A stretch of DNA of 64,000 nucleotides from positions 682,001-746,000 of the forward strand of contig NZ_OZ061318.1 of the NCBI RefSeq assembly GCF_964063345.1, read 5' to 3'. Made by a program: the position numbers and the translations under genes. The notes beneath the pieces are model-generated. The model saw nothing but the letters and a program-made list of their open reading frames with translations, was not told the origin of the DNA and did no database searches. Positions 8,174 to 16,747 of the stretch are shown piece by piece (position 1 is the first letter of the stretch; every line of letters begins with the position of its first letter). Source of the stretch: Pseudomonas lini (GTDB lineage: Bacteria > Pseudomonadota > Gammaproteobacteria > Pseudomonadales > Pseudomonadaceae).

Positions 8174-9222
8174 TGCCGGACTTCGATGCCAGTGAAGCCC
8201 TGCTGGAGCAGGTCAGGCAGGCGCGGGAGAATGCCACGCCACTGCGCATTCAGGGCGGCAACACCAAGGCGTTTCTTGGCCGCGAGGTTGCAGGCGAAAT
8301 ACTCGACACCCGCGCCCATCGCGGCATCGTCAGCTACGACCCGACGGAACTGGTGATCAGCGTTCGCGCCGGCACGCCGCTGAGCGAACTGTTTGCCGCA
8401 CTGGACGCAGCGGGGCAAATGCTGCCCTGCGAGCCTCCATCGTTCGGCGAAGGCGCCACTGTTGGCGGGATGATCGCGGCGGGGCTGTCCGGGCCACGGC
8501 GCCCGTGGTCCGGTTCAGTGCGCGATTTTGTCCTCGGTACGCGGGTGATCAGCGGCCTCGGCACCCACCTGCGCTTCGGCGGCGAAGTGATGAAAAACGT
8601 CGCCGGCTACGACCTCTCGCGCCTGATGGTCGGTAGTTATGGCTGCCTCGGGGTGCTGACCGAAGTCTCGCTCAAAGTGCTGCCCAAACCCCGGCAATGC
8701 CTGAGCATCAGCCTGGACATCGACTGCGCCCGCGCCTTGGAAAATCTGGCGCAATGGGGCCAGCAACCGTTGCCCATCAGCGCCGCCAGCCACGATGGCC
8801 AACGTCTGTATCTGCGGCTGGAAGGCGGCGAGGGTTCGGTCACTGCCGCCCATAAACGGCTCGGCGGCGAGCCGTTGGACTCCGGTTATTGGGCCGACCT
8901 GAACGAACAACGACTAGACTTTTTCAATGAGGGCTTGGCGCTGTGGCGCTTGTCATTGCCTAACAACCTCGGGCCTCTGGACTTGCACGGTGAGCAACTG
9001 ATCGACTGGGGCGGCGCGCAACGCTGGTTGAAATCCGCGGCTGACAACATTCAGTCGCGGGCCCTTGAACTCGGCGGCCACGCCACCTGTTTCAGCCATG
9101 GCGTCAGCGAAACGCCCTTCCAGCCGCTGGCCCCGGCGCTGCTGCGCTATCACCGGCAACTCAAGGCGCAACTGGACCCGCAAGGGCTGTTCAATCCTGG
9201 GCGGATGTACGCGGAGTTTTAG
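8173..9222 (+). CDS. glcE: Glycolate oxidase subunit GlcE (FAD-binding)
   Basis: A 349-aa second FAD-binding subunit, shorter than GlcD and without the large C-terminal cap domain. The FAD loop is RIQGGNTKAFLG; GEGATVGGMIAAGLSGPRRP and MKNVAGYDLSRLMVGSYGCLG are family landmarks. It starts at ATG 8173, overlapping the glcD stop by one base, and ends one base before the glcF start. It works with GlcD and GlcF in electron transfer from glycolate towards the quinone pool. Confidence 0.95.
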   Translation: MPDFDASEALLEQVRQARENATPLRIQGGNTKAFLGREVAGEILDTRAHRGIVSYDPTELVISVRAGTPLSELFAALDAAGQMLPCEPPSFGEGATVGGMIAAGLSGPRRPWSGSVRDFVLGTRVISGLGTHLRFGGEVMKNVAGYDLSRLMVGSYGCLGVLTEVSLKVLPKPRQCLSISLDIDCARALENLAQWGQQPLPISAASHDGQRLYLRLEGGEGSVTAAHKRLGGEPLDSGYWADLNEQRLDFFNEGLALWRLSLPNNLGPLDLHGEQLIDWGGAQRWLKSAADNIQSRALELGGHATCFSHGVSETPFQPLAPALLRYHRQLKAQLDPQGLFNPGRMYAEF

Positions 9223-9223
9223 C

Positions 9224-10441
9224 ATGCAAACCAATCTCAGCGAACAGTCCAAACGACTGCCCCGCGCCGAAGAAGCGGACAAGATTCTGCGCACCTGCGT
9301 GCATTGCGGGTTCTGCAACGCCACGTGCCCGACCTATCAACTGCTGGGCGACGAACTGGACGGGCCGCGCGGGCGCATCTACCTGATCAAGCAAGTGCTC
9401 GAAGGCGCCCCCGCCACGGCCAAAGCCCAGTTGCACCTGGATCGCTGCCTGACGTGCCGCAACTGCGAAACCACTTGCCCGTCCGGGGTGGATTATCACA
9501 ACTTGCTGGACATTGGCCGCGCCGTGATCGATCAAGCGGTGCCGCGCCCGACCAGTCAGCGGTTGTTGCGCCAAGGGTTGCGGGCACTGGCGCCAAATCC
9601 GAACCTGTTCAGGACTTTGTTGCAAATCGGCGCCACATTCCGGCCGTTGTTGCCACGGGGCATTGAGGCGAAGTTGCCTCACGACCTACCCGCCGCGGGC
9701 GAGCGCCCTGCTCCTCGGCATGCTCGTCGGGTGCTGCTGCTCGAAGGCTGTGTGCAACCCGGTCTGTCGCCGAACACCAATGCCGCGACCGCGCGGGTGC
9801 TGGATCGGCTGGGGATCAGCGTAATCCCGGCGCCAGACGCCGGTTGCTGTGGCGCGCTGGACTATCACCTCGACGCCCAAGCCATGGGCCTGAACCGCGC
9901 CCGACGCAACATCGACGCCTGGTGGCCGCACCTGGAAAACGGCGCCGAAGCCATCGTGCAAACCGCCAGCGGCTGCGGCGCGTTCATCAAGGATTACGGG
10001 CATCTGCTGGAGCGCGATCCGGTCTATGCGACCAAAGCCCAGCGGGTCAGCGAACTGGCCCTGGACCTGGTGCAAGTGTTGGCCGATGAACCTTTGGAAC
10101 GGGTTTGCGCCGCCACCGACCAGCGAATCGCCTTCCATTGCCCCTGCACGTTGCAGCATGCGCAGAAACTCGGTGGCGCGGTAGAAGCCGTGTTGATGCG
10201 ATTGGGCTTCAATCTCACGGCGGTGCCCGACAGTCATTTGTGTTGCGGCTCGGCGGGCACCTATTCGATCACCCAACCGGAACTGGCCCGGCAACTGCGT
10301 GACAACAAACTCAACGCACTGGAGAGCGGCCACCCCGAGGTCATCGCCACCGCCAACATCGGCTGCCAGAGCCATCTCAACAGCGCCGGACGAACGCCTG
10401 TCAGGCACTGGATCGAACTGGTGGACCAAGTGCTGCAATAA
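9224..10441 (+). CDS. glcF: Glycolate oxidase iron-sulfur subunit GlcF
   Basis: A 405-aa protein; ATG 9224 (MQTNLSEQSK) follows the glcE stop by one base and sits in the usual position ahead of the clusters. Two 4Fe-4S motifs are intact: CVHCGFCNATCP and CLTCRNCETTCP. The C-terminal half carries two CCG heterodisulfide-reductase-type domains with GCCGALDYHL and LCCGSAGTYS. It passes electrons from the GlcDE flavins to the membrane. The usual downstream glcG is absent; hglS follows after 129 bp. Confidence 0.95.
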   Translation: MQTNLSEQSKRLPRAEEADKILRTCVHCGFCNATCPTYQLLGDELDGPRGRIYLIKQVLEGAPATAKAQLHLDRCLTCRNCETTCPSGVDYHNLLDIGRAVIDQAVPRPTSQRLLRQGLRALAPNPNLFRTLLQIGATFRPLLPRGIEAKLPHDLPAAGERPAPRHARRVLLLEGCVQPGLSPNTNAATARVLDRLGISVIPAPDAGCCGALDYHLDAQAMGLNRARRNIDAWWPHLENGAEAIVQTASGCGAFIKDYGHLLERDPVYATKAQRVSELALDLVQVLADEPLERVCAATDQRIAFHCPCTLQHAQKLGGAVEAVLMRLGFNLTAVPDSHLCCGSAGTYSITQPELARQLRDNKLNALESGHPEVIATANIGCQSHLNSAGRTPVRHWIELVDQVLQ

Positions 10442-10570
10442 CCGAACACTTCTGCATTAGAAGAACAGTCCTTGGCAGAATGAAGTTCGTCAGAAACTTC
10501 GTTTGTCGGCGCCGCCGAAGACTGCGATCTTTTCCGGCATCCGTTACGTCACTGCGCCAGGAAACTTTTC

Positions 10571-11962
10571 ATGAGCCATCCGAACTTCGTCAGCCCTGAC
10601 CTGATCCGCCAACGCTTCTCCAAAGCGATGTCCGACATGTACCGCGAAGAAGTGCCGCTGTACGGCGCGCTGATGGAACTGGTGGAGCAGACCAACCGCC
10701 ACGTGCTGGACAGCGATTCGCAAATCGCCCGACAGCTGATCAGTACCGGCGAAATCCAGCGGCTGGACCTGGAACGTCATGGTGCGATCCGCGTCGGTAC
10801 CGCCGCTGAACTGGCGACCCTCGCCCGCCTGTTCGCGGTGATGGGCATGCAGCCGGTGGGCTATTACGACCTGACCCCGGCCGGCGTGCCGGTGCATTCC
10901 ACCGCGTTCCGTGCCGTGCATGAGGCGGCGTTGCAGGTCAGCCCGTTCCGGGTGTTCACCTCGTTGCTGCGCCTGGAGCTGATCGAAGACGCCGAACTGC
11001 GAGTCTTTGCCCAGTCGGTGCTGGACACGCGCTCGATCTTCACCCCGGCGGCATTGGCCCTCATCGAACGCGCTGAAACTCAGGGTGGCCTGACCGAATA
11101 TGAAGCGCAAGATTTCGTCGCACAAGCCCTGGAAACCTTCCGTTGGCACCACAGCGCCACTGTCACCGCCGCGCAATATCAGCAACTCAGCGCCCAGCAT
11201 CGACTGATCGCCGACGTGGTCGCGTTCAAAGGCCCGCACATCAATCACCTGACGCCACGCACTCTGGACATCGATATCGTGCAGGCGCAAATGCCCGCCC
11301 ATGGCATCACCCCGAAAGCGGTGATCGAAGGCCCGCCCCGCCGCCAATGCCCGATCCTGCTGCGTCAAACCAGTTTCAAGGCGCTGGACGAGCCCATCAC
11401 CTTCACCGATCAAGCCCAGACGCGTGGCAGCCATAGCGCCCGCTTCGGTGAAATCGAGCAACGCGGCGCGGCGCTCACCCCCAAGGGCCGGGCGCTTTAC
11501 GACCGCTTGCTTAACGCGGCCCGGGATGAACTCAAGGACTTCCCCAACGAAGCCAATGCCGCACGCTACAACGCGCTAATGACGCAGCACTTCGGCGAAT
11601 TCCCTGACACCGTCGAAGCCATGCGCCAACAGGAATTGGCGTACTTTCGCTACTTCGTGACGGAAAAAGGCCTGGCGGCGGAAGAACTGAAAGGCGCGTC
11701 GCTGGAAGATTTGCTCACAGGCGGCTATGTGCGGGTTGAACCGCTGGTGTACGAAGACTTTCTGCCGGTCAGTGCGGCGGGGATTTTTCAGTCGAACCTG
11801 GGGGATGCGGCGCAAACCCACTATGGCGTGCATTCGAACCAGCAAGCGTTCGAAAAAGCCTTGGGAAGGTCGACGATTGATGAGTTGGGGTTGTATGCGC
11901 AGACGCAGCGGCGGTCGATCGAGGAGTGCTGCAAGGCATTGGGATTGCCGAGTCTGACTTGA
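10571..11962 (+). CDS. hglS: 2-oxoadipate dioxygenase/decarboxylase (D-2-hydroxyglutarate synthase HglS, DUF1338)
   Basis: A 463-aa DUF1338 protein. The published key residues of P. putida HglS fall at identical positions here: H70 and R74 (in LERHGAIRVG), H226 (in GPHINHLTPR) and E294 (in RFGEIEQRG), the Fe-binding triad plus the substrate Arg. The enzyme converts 2-oxoadipate to D-2-hydroxyglutarate with O2, late in D-lysine/pipecolate catabolism. It lies 129 bp after glcF on the same strand. D-2-hydroxyglutarate is oxidised by a GlcD-family flavoenzyme elsewhere in pseudomonads, so the neighbourhood may be functional or accidental. The E. coli homologue is YdcJ. Confidence 0.9.
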   Translation: MSHPNFVSPDLIRQRFSKAMSDMYREEVPLYGALMELVEQTNRHVLDSDSQIARQLISTGEIQRLDLERHGAIRVGTAAELATLARLFAVMGMQPVGYYDLTPAGVPVHSTAFRAVHEAALQVSPFRVFTSLLRLELIEDAELRVFAQSVLDTRSIFTPAALALIERAETQGGLTEYEAQDFVAQALETFRWHHSATVTAAQYQQLSAQHRLIADVVAFKGPHINHLTPRTLDIDIVQAQMPAHGITPKAVIEGPPRRQCPILLRQTSFKALDEPITFTDQAQTRGSHSARFGEIEQRGAALTPKGRALYDRLLNAARDELKDFPNEANAARYNALMTQHFGEFPDTVEAMRQQELAYFRYFVTEKGLAAEELKGASLEDLLTGGYVRVEPLVYEDFLPVSAAGIFQSNLGDAAQTHYGVHSNQQAFEKALGRSTIDELGLYAQTQRRSIEECCKALGLPSLT

Positions 11963-11978
11963 CCAGTCAAATGCACTT

Positions 11979-12091
11979 TGTGGCGAGGGAGCTTGCTCCC
12001 GCTTGAGTGCGTAGCACTCACAAAATCTCCGCTTGTACGCAGAGTTTTGGGGCCGCTGCGCAGCCCGGCGCGAGCAAGCTCGCTCGCCACA
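11979..12091. repeat. REP-like inverted repeat, second sequence class
   Basis: TTGTGGCGAGGGAGCTTGCTCCC (11979 on) pairs with GCGAGCAAGCTCGCTCGCCACA near 12090. The arms differ from the GTGGGAGCGGGC class used elsewhere in the window. Between them lies a GC-rich linker, GGGGCCGCTGCGCAGCCC, with a small hairpin of its own. It separates convergent hglS and the DJ-1 family gene and may stop transcription from both sides. Confidence 0.8.
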
Positions 12092-12122
12092 TAAAAATTT
12101 TTGACCCGCAGGCTATCCGGGA

Positions 12123-12800
12123 TTAACCCAGCTTCGCCAACAAAGCCTTGGCGGTCGCTTCCGACGAGGCCGGGTTCTGACCGGTCAGCAACAGACCATC
12201 CGCAATCACGTAACTCGCCCAGTCATCGGCCTTGGAGAAAAGACCACCGTTGGCCTTGAGCATGTCCTCCACCAGAAACGGCACCACATCCGTCAACTGC
12301 ACAGCGGCTTCTTCGGAGTTGGTGAAGCCTGTCACCCGCTTGCCTTTGACTAACGCCTGACCGTCCGCATCCTTGACGTGGCGCAACACCCCCGGCGCAT
12401 GACAGACCGCCGCAACCGGTTTACCCGCGTTGTAGAACGCCTCGATCAGCGCAATTGAAAAGGTGTCTTCAGCCAGATCCCACAACGGGCCATGCCCGCC
12501 TGGATAGAAAACAGCGTCATAGTCCTCGGCCCTCACGGTGCTCAGCACTCCGGTAGAGGCCAATGCGGACTGGGCAGCGGAATCCTTGTGGAAGCGATCG
12601 GTGGCGGCGGTTTGCGCGTCTGGCTCATCGCTTTTAGGGTCCAGCGGTGGCTGGCCGCCCTTGGGTGAGACCAGAGTCAGCTGCGCGCCAGCATCCTTGA
12701 AGGTGTAATACGGAGCGGCGAATTCTTCGAGCCAGAAGCCGGTTTTCTTACCGGTGTTACCCAATTGATCGTGGGACGTTAAAACCATCAGGATTTTCAT
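12123..12800 (-). CDS. DJ-1/PfpI family protein, Hsp31-like (type 1 glutamine amidotransferase fold)
   Basis: A 225-aa single-domain protein with the nucleophile elbow AAVCHAPGVL (Cys133) and the preceding YPGGHGPLWDL, plus LVEDMLKANGG near the end, as in Hsp31-type DJ-1 relatives. Such proteins act as glutathione-independent glyoxalases, holdases or glycation repair enzymes in the cytoplasm; which activity applies is not visible. It is read divergently from hcp across a 401-bp gap that holds the T6SS control region. Its own promoter was not identified. Confidence 0.85.
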   Translation of the reverse strand: MKILMVLTSHDQLGNTGKKTGFWLEEFAAPYYTFKDAGAQLTLVSPKGGQPPLDPKSDEPDAQTAATDRFHKDSAAQSALASTGVLSTVRAEDYDAVFYPGGHGPLWDLAEDTFSIALIEAFYNAGKPVAAVCHAPGVLRHVKDADGQALVKGKRVTGFTNSEEAAVQLTDVVPFLVEDMLKANGGLFSKADDWASYVIADGLLLTGQNPASSEATAKALLAKLG

Positions 12801-12910
12801 GTCGTTCTCCGGTCGATGTCAGGATTGTTCAGTGATCTCGGCGCTGGGTTTGACCATCGGACAGCGCTGTTCGTTGCGCCCATTTTCGGGGTGAAGGCTC
12901 ATGGCCTTGA

Positions 12911-13033
12911 TGCGCAAAAAGTTGCGCAACTGTCTCGGGGAATAGTCCCCCCAGCGACGCTGGACGCCAGGTTTATCAGGCCCTCCAGCCGAGTGCGCAA
13001 GAAGTTGCGCAGTGCTGCGCAACTTCTTGCGCA
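12911..13033. promoter_or_regulatory. Three copies of an 18-bp dyad, likely enhancer-binding-protein sites for hcp
   Basis: TGCGCAA-N4-TTGCGCA occurs three times: 12911-12928 (N4 = AAAG), 12994-13011 (GAAG) and 13016-13033 (CTTC). The second and third copies face each other as a perfect 19-bp stem with a 4-nt loop (12993-13034). They lie about 100-220 bp upstream of the sigma-54-like element at 13118-13134, the distance at which bacterial enhancer-binding proteins usually bind. Such activators (for example Sfa-type proteins) control Hcp/VgrG genes in other Pseudomonas. The cognate regulator is not in this window. The repetition is seen; the function is inference. Confidence 0.65.
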
Positions 13034-13117
13034 CCTTTTCAGCTGATCCTTGCCGAAAACCCTTTCGGCGCTGGATAAATCGCATCAACCACCTGATTTA
13101 TATAGCGTTATTCATTT

Positions 13118-13134
13118 CTGGCACGGACCTTGAT
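13118..13134 (+). promoter_or_regulatory. Sigma-54 (RpoN) promoter upstream of hcp
   Basis: CTGGCACGGACCTTGAT matches the YTGGCACGN4TTGCW consensus except that the -12 GC is GA. The GG-to-GA spacing is correct. Expected transcription start is near 13145, giving a leader of about 57 nt before the hcp ATG at 13202. Three dyad sites upstream support RpoN-dependent control. Confidence 0.65.
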
Positions 13135-13201
13135 AACAGTCAGGCACCCACCGGGCGATACCGCCTCCCGGGCACCCTAACTTTTAGCAAGGAGCACCTC
13201 C

Positions 13202-13720
13202 ATGGCTACACCAGCGTACATGTCCGTTACTGGCGAGAAACAAGGCCTGATCACTGCCGGCGCGTTCACCGCCGACTCCGTGGGCAACACCTACCAGGAA
13301 GGTCACGAAGACCAGGTCATGGTTCAGGCTTTCAGCCACGACGTGATCATCCCGCGCGACCCACAGTCCGGCCAACCGACCGGTCAGCGTGTACACAAGC
13401 CAGTCGTGATCACCAAGGTCTACGACAAGTCTTCGCCACTGCTGCAAGCGGCATTGACCTCCGGCGAGCGCATGAGCGAAATCGTTATCCAGTGGTACCG
13501 CACCTCGGCTCAAGGCACCCAAGAGCACTACTACACCACCAAACTGGAAGACGCGATCCTCGTCGCCATCAACAACAAAATGCACAACTGCCAGGATCCG
13601 TCGAACTCGCACTTCACTCACCTGGAAGAAGTGCAATTCACCTACCGCAAAATCACCTGGACCCACGAAGTATCCGGTACTTCGGGTTCCGATGACTGGC
13701 GATCCCCGGTCGCTGGCTAA
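13202..13720 (+). CDS. hcp: Type VI secretion tube protein Hcp (Hcp2 family)
   Basis: A 172-aa Hcp starting MATPAYMSVTGEKQGLITAGAF, with GCAAGGAG upstream. The core includes HEDQVMVQAFSHDVIIPRD, GQRVHKPVVITKVYDKSSPLL and EVQFTYRKITWTH, as in the secreted Hcp proteins of the P. aeruginosa H2-T6SS. Hexameric rings stack into the tube propelled by the sheath and carry small effectors in their lumen. No sheath, baseplate or ATPase gene is nearby, so this is an orphan hcp-vgrG island that must use a T6SS encoded elsewhere. It is controlled by the sigma-54 element 70 bp upstream. Confidence 0.95.
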   Translation: MATPAYMSVTGEKQGLITAGAFTADSVGNTYQEGHEDQVMVQAFSHDVIIPRDPQSGQPTGQRVHKPVVITKVYDKSSPLLQAALTSGERMSEIVIQWYRTSAQGTQEHYYTTKLEDAILVAINNKMHNCQDPSNSHFTHLEEVQFTYRKITWTHEVSGTSGSDDWRSPVAG

Positions 13721-13847
13721 GTCTGGCCGACCGTTTCAAGCATCGGCCGGCTCTGCTGGTCGATGTTGTTTGCGCCCTCCAAGAATTCTAGCGTCCGCAA
13801 GCCCCCCGGGTGCCGCGAACGCCGCTGCACTGCACGAGGAACAAGGG

Positions 13848-16154
13848 ATGTTCGCGCCGGCCAATCAGACTCACTTTGCCCTGACTATCGAAGGTCTGGA
13901 TAACGATCTCCAGGTCCTTTCCCTGCAAGGTCGGGAAGCCATCAGCCAGCCCTTTGTGTTTGAGGTGGAGCTGGTCAGTGAGCAGCCGTCCCTGGACCTC
14001 GAGACCCTGCTGCACAAACCAGCCTTTTTGCAGCTCTCGCCTGACGGCAGCGGCATCCATGGCCAAATCTATCGCGCCGCCCAAGGCGATTCAGGCAAAC
14101 GCCTGACCCGCTACGCCGTGACGCTGCGTCCGCAGCTGTCCTACCTGGCGCACCGCATCAACCAACGCATCTTCCAGAACCTCACCGTACCGAAAATCGT
14201 TGGCATGGTTCTCGAAGAGCATGGCATCCAAAGCAACGCCTACGAATTCAAAGTCGGGGTGATTTATCCCGAGCGCATTTACTGCGTTCAATACGATGAA
14301 TCCGACCTGCAGTTCATCCAGCGCCTGTGCGAGGAAGAAGGTATCCACTACCACTTCCAGCACAGCACCACGGCCCACAAGCTGGTATTCGGCGATGACC
14401 AGACGGTGTTCCCGAAACTCGCGCCCGTGGCCTATCAGCAAGACTCCGGCATGGTCGCCAACGACCCGGTGATCAAACGCTTCGACCTGCGCCTGGAAAC
14501 CCGCACCAGCCGCACCACCCGCCGCGACTACGACTTCGAAAAACCGCGCTTGACCCTGGAAAGAGAAAACCGTGGCGACGCCCTGCCCGACCTCGAAGAC
14601 TACGACTACCCCGGCCGCTTCATCGACCGCGAACGCGGTAAGCACCTGGCCAAACGCGCCCTCGAACGTCACCGCAGCGACTTCCAGTTGGCCGAAGGCA
14701 ATAGCGATCAGCCGTTACTGGTCAGCGGCCACTTCCTGGCCCTGACCCAACACCCGAAAGCCAAATGGAACGACCTGTGGCTGCTGACCGAAATCCTTCA
14801 CGAAGGCAAACAGCCGCAAGTACTGGAAGAATCGGTCACCAGCGACACGACCCAGCTCAAGGACGATTTCCATCAGGGCTACCGCAACCGCTTCCAGGCC
14901 ACCCCGTGGGACGTACCGAACCGCCCGCCGCTGAACCACCCCAAACCACGAATCCTCGGCAGCCAGAGCGCCGTCGTTACCGGGCCCAAAGGTGAAGAGA
15001 TCCACTGCGACCAATACGGCCGCGTCAAAGTGCAATTCCACTGGGACCGTGAAGGCCAGGCCGACGACAAATCCAGCTGCTGGCTGCGCGTCTCATCCGC
15101 TTGGGCCGGCGCCCACTACGGCGGCATCGCCATTCCGCGGATCGGCATGGAAGTGCTGGTCAGCTTCCTCGAAGGCGACCCCGACCAACCGCTGATCAGC
15201 GGCTGCCTGTACCACAAGGAAAACGTCGTCCCCTACGCCCTGCCGGCGAACAAAACCCGCAGCACCTTCAAAACCCTGAGCTCTCCCGGCGGCGGCGGTT
15301 ACAACGAACTGCGCATCGAAGACAAAAAGGGCCAGGAACAGATCTTCCTGCACGCCCAGCGCGACTGGGACGAAAACGTCGAACACGACCAGAAAATCCG
15401 CGTCGGCAACGAACGCCACGACACCGTCGAACAAAACAGCTACAGCGAATTCAAGGCCGAAGAACACCACACCGTCCACAAAGACCGCAAAGTCGAAACC
15501 CGCGCCAACGACCACCTGACCGTGGGCGTGAACCAGCACATCAAGATCGGCACCGGCCAGTTCATCGAAGCCGGCCAGGAAATCCACCTGAACAGCGGCA
15601 TGAAAGTCGTGCTCGAAGCCGGCAGCGAACTCACCCTCAAGGGCGGCGGCAGCTTCATCAAGATCGACGCCAGCGGCGTAACGCTGAGCGGGCCGGTGAT
15701 CAACATGAATTCCGGGGGTAGCCCGGGCAGCGGGACTGGGGCGGCGCCGCTGATGCCGGGGGAGCTGAAACAGGCGGATGCAGACAAGGCGGGGGCGGTT
15801 CTGAGCCCGGCGCAGATCAATACGCTTAAACGCAACGCACCATTATGTGAAGAGTGCGAGAAGTGCAAGGCAGGTGTATGCGATATAGAAAAACCCAACC
15901 ACGATACTGAAAAAACCACCCACGACTTAGTGTTCGTCGTGAATGACGAAAAAACGGGCATACCAAAGCCGAATACCCCTTACCAAATCAAGCTTGAATC
16001 TGGACTTATTGTTAAGGGTGTTACTGACAGTAAGGGATTGATCCAAAAAGTTTCATCCAACAAACCAGAAAAAGCCACTATCGAGGCCCCCTACTATGGC
16101 GACACTACAAGCGACACTCACTCCGACTGCGGATCCGACGCCTGTAGCTGTTAG
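13848..16154 (+). CDS. vgrG: T6SS spike protein VgrG with Cys-rich and transthyretin-like C-terminal extension
   Basis: ATG 13848 (MFAPANQTHFALTIEG) follows AAGGG and is the normal VgrG start; a longer upstream frame exists but has no ribosome site. The 768-aa protein has the gp27/gp5-like base (residues ~1-500), the DUF2345-type beta-helix needle (to ~640), then an extension. Residues ~667-678 read CEECEKCKAGVC and the last residues CGSDACSC, so two Cys clusters flank a segment ending TGIPKPNTPYQIKLESG... with a transthyretin-like texture. Such extensions usually dock a cognate effector. The last 59 bp overlap the start of the peptidase gene, which makes that peptidase the obvious cargo. Confidence 0.93.
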   Translation: MFAPANQTHFALTIEGLDNDLQVLSLQGREAISQPFVFEVELVSEQPSLDLETLLHKPAFLQLSPDGSGIHGQIYRAAQGDSGKRLTRYAVTLRPQLSYLAHRINQRIFQNLTVPKIVGMVLEEHGIQSNAYEFKVGVIYPERIYCVQYDESDLQFIQRLCEEEGIHYHFQHSTTAHKLVFGDDQTVFPKLAPVAYQQDSGMVANDPVIKRFDLRLETRTSRTTRRDYDFEKPRLTLERENRGDALPDLEDYDYPGRFIDRERGKHLAKRALERHRSDFQLAEGNSDQPLLVSGHFLALTQHPKAKWNDLWLLTEILHEGKQPQVLEESVTSDTTQLKDDFHQGYRNRFQATPWDVPNRPPLNHPKPRILGSQSAVVTGPKGEEIHCDQYGRVKVQFHWDREGQADDKSSCWLRVSSAWAGAHYGGIAIPRIGMEVLVSFLEGDPDQPLISGCLYHKENVVPYALPANKTRSTFKTLSSPGGGGYNELRIEDKKGQEQIFLHAQRDWDENVEHDQKIRVGNERHDTVEQNSYSEFKAEEHHTVHKDRKVETRANDHLTVGVNQHIKIGTGQFIEAGQEIHLNSGMKVVLEAGSELTLKGGGSFIKIDASGVTLSGPVINMNSGGSPGSGTGAAPLMPGELKQADADKAGAVLSPAQINTLKRNAPLCEECEKCKAGVCDIEKPNHDTEKTTHDLVFVVNDEKTGIPKPNTPYQIKLESGLIVKGVTDSKGLIQKVSSNKPEKATIEAPYYGDTTSDTHSDCGSDACSC

Positions 16155-16746
16155 TGTTTCAGCGGATGAACCGAGTGGTGCTCAGTGGGTGGCAAGGTTC
16201 CTGGGCAGCGCTAATGTCACGTCACTTGCATCTCCATTTCGTGAAGCCGTGACAAAGTTTCTTGATGCAGTAAGAGCTGCCGGCGGGGCTGTACACATTT
16301 CTGCGACATATCGGCCTCCGGAAAGAGCTTATTTAATGCACTGGTCGTGGAAAATCATTAAAGCGGGCTACGACCCACGACAGGTTCCTGGCTATCCAGG
16401 TGACGTTATAAAAATCCAATGGGCACATACTTCCGAGTCTGGCGCATTTGATCAACAGGCCTCTGTACAAGCAGCCAGGGCCATGGTGAATGGTTATGGA
16501 ATCAGCGGCTTGAACGTCGCCCCGGCGCTTAACTCACGGCACACCCAGAAACAGGCGATCGACATGAATATCAGCTGGTCCGGGACATTAACAATAAATA
16601 ATTCCTCAGGAACGACGGTCACTATAAGTTCAGATCCCAAAACCGGGATGAACAGTGAGCTTCATAGCGTAGGGGCCACTTATGGCGTAATCAAATTTGT
16701 TGGTGGACATAGTGACAAACCTCACTGGTCAAACGATGGGCATTAA
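16096..16746 (+). CDS. Putative T6SS effector, M15/LAS-type peptidoglycan peptidase
   Basis: A 216-aa protein whose ATG lies inside the vgrG end, preceded by GAGG. Residues ~45-125 resemble a helical region with ISATYRPPERAYLMHW. The zinc ligands of LAS peptidases can be placed: SRHTQKQAID supplies H149 and D156, and DKPHW near the C-terminus supplies H210 with D207 three residues before it, where VanX has its catalytic Glu. No Sec signal is present, as expected for cargo loaded on VgrG. The activity expected is cleavage of a peptidoglycan peptide bond in the target cell periplasm. The position between vgrG and a lipoprotein gene supports an effector role. Confidence 0.75.
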   Translation: MATLQATLTPTADPTPVAVSVSADEPSGAQWVARFLGSANVTSLASPFREAVTKFLDAVRAAGGAVHISATYRPPERAYLMHWSWKIIKAGYDPRQVPGYPGDVIKIQWAHTSESGAFDQQASVQAARAMVNGYGISGLNVAPALNSRHTQKQAIDMNISWSGTLTINNSSGTTVTISSDPKTGMNSELHSVGATYGVIKFVGGHSDKPHWSNDGH

Positions 16747-16747
16747 A

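Noticed and set aside
12819..13088. Opposed short frames across the hcp control region
   Set aside because: Their sequence is made by the 18-bp dyads and the palindrome; no ribosome site, and they would overlap the operator and promoter.
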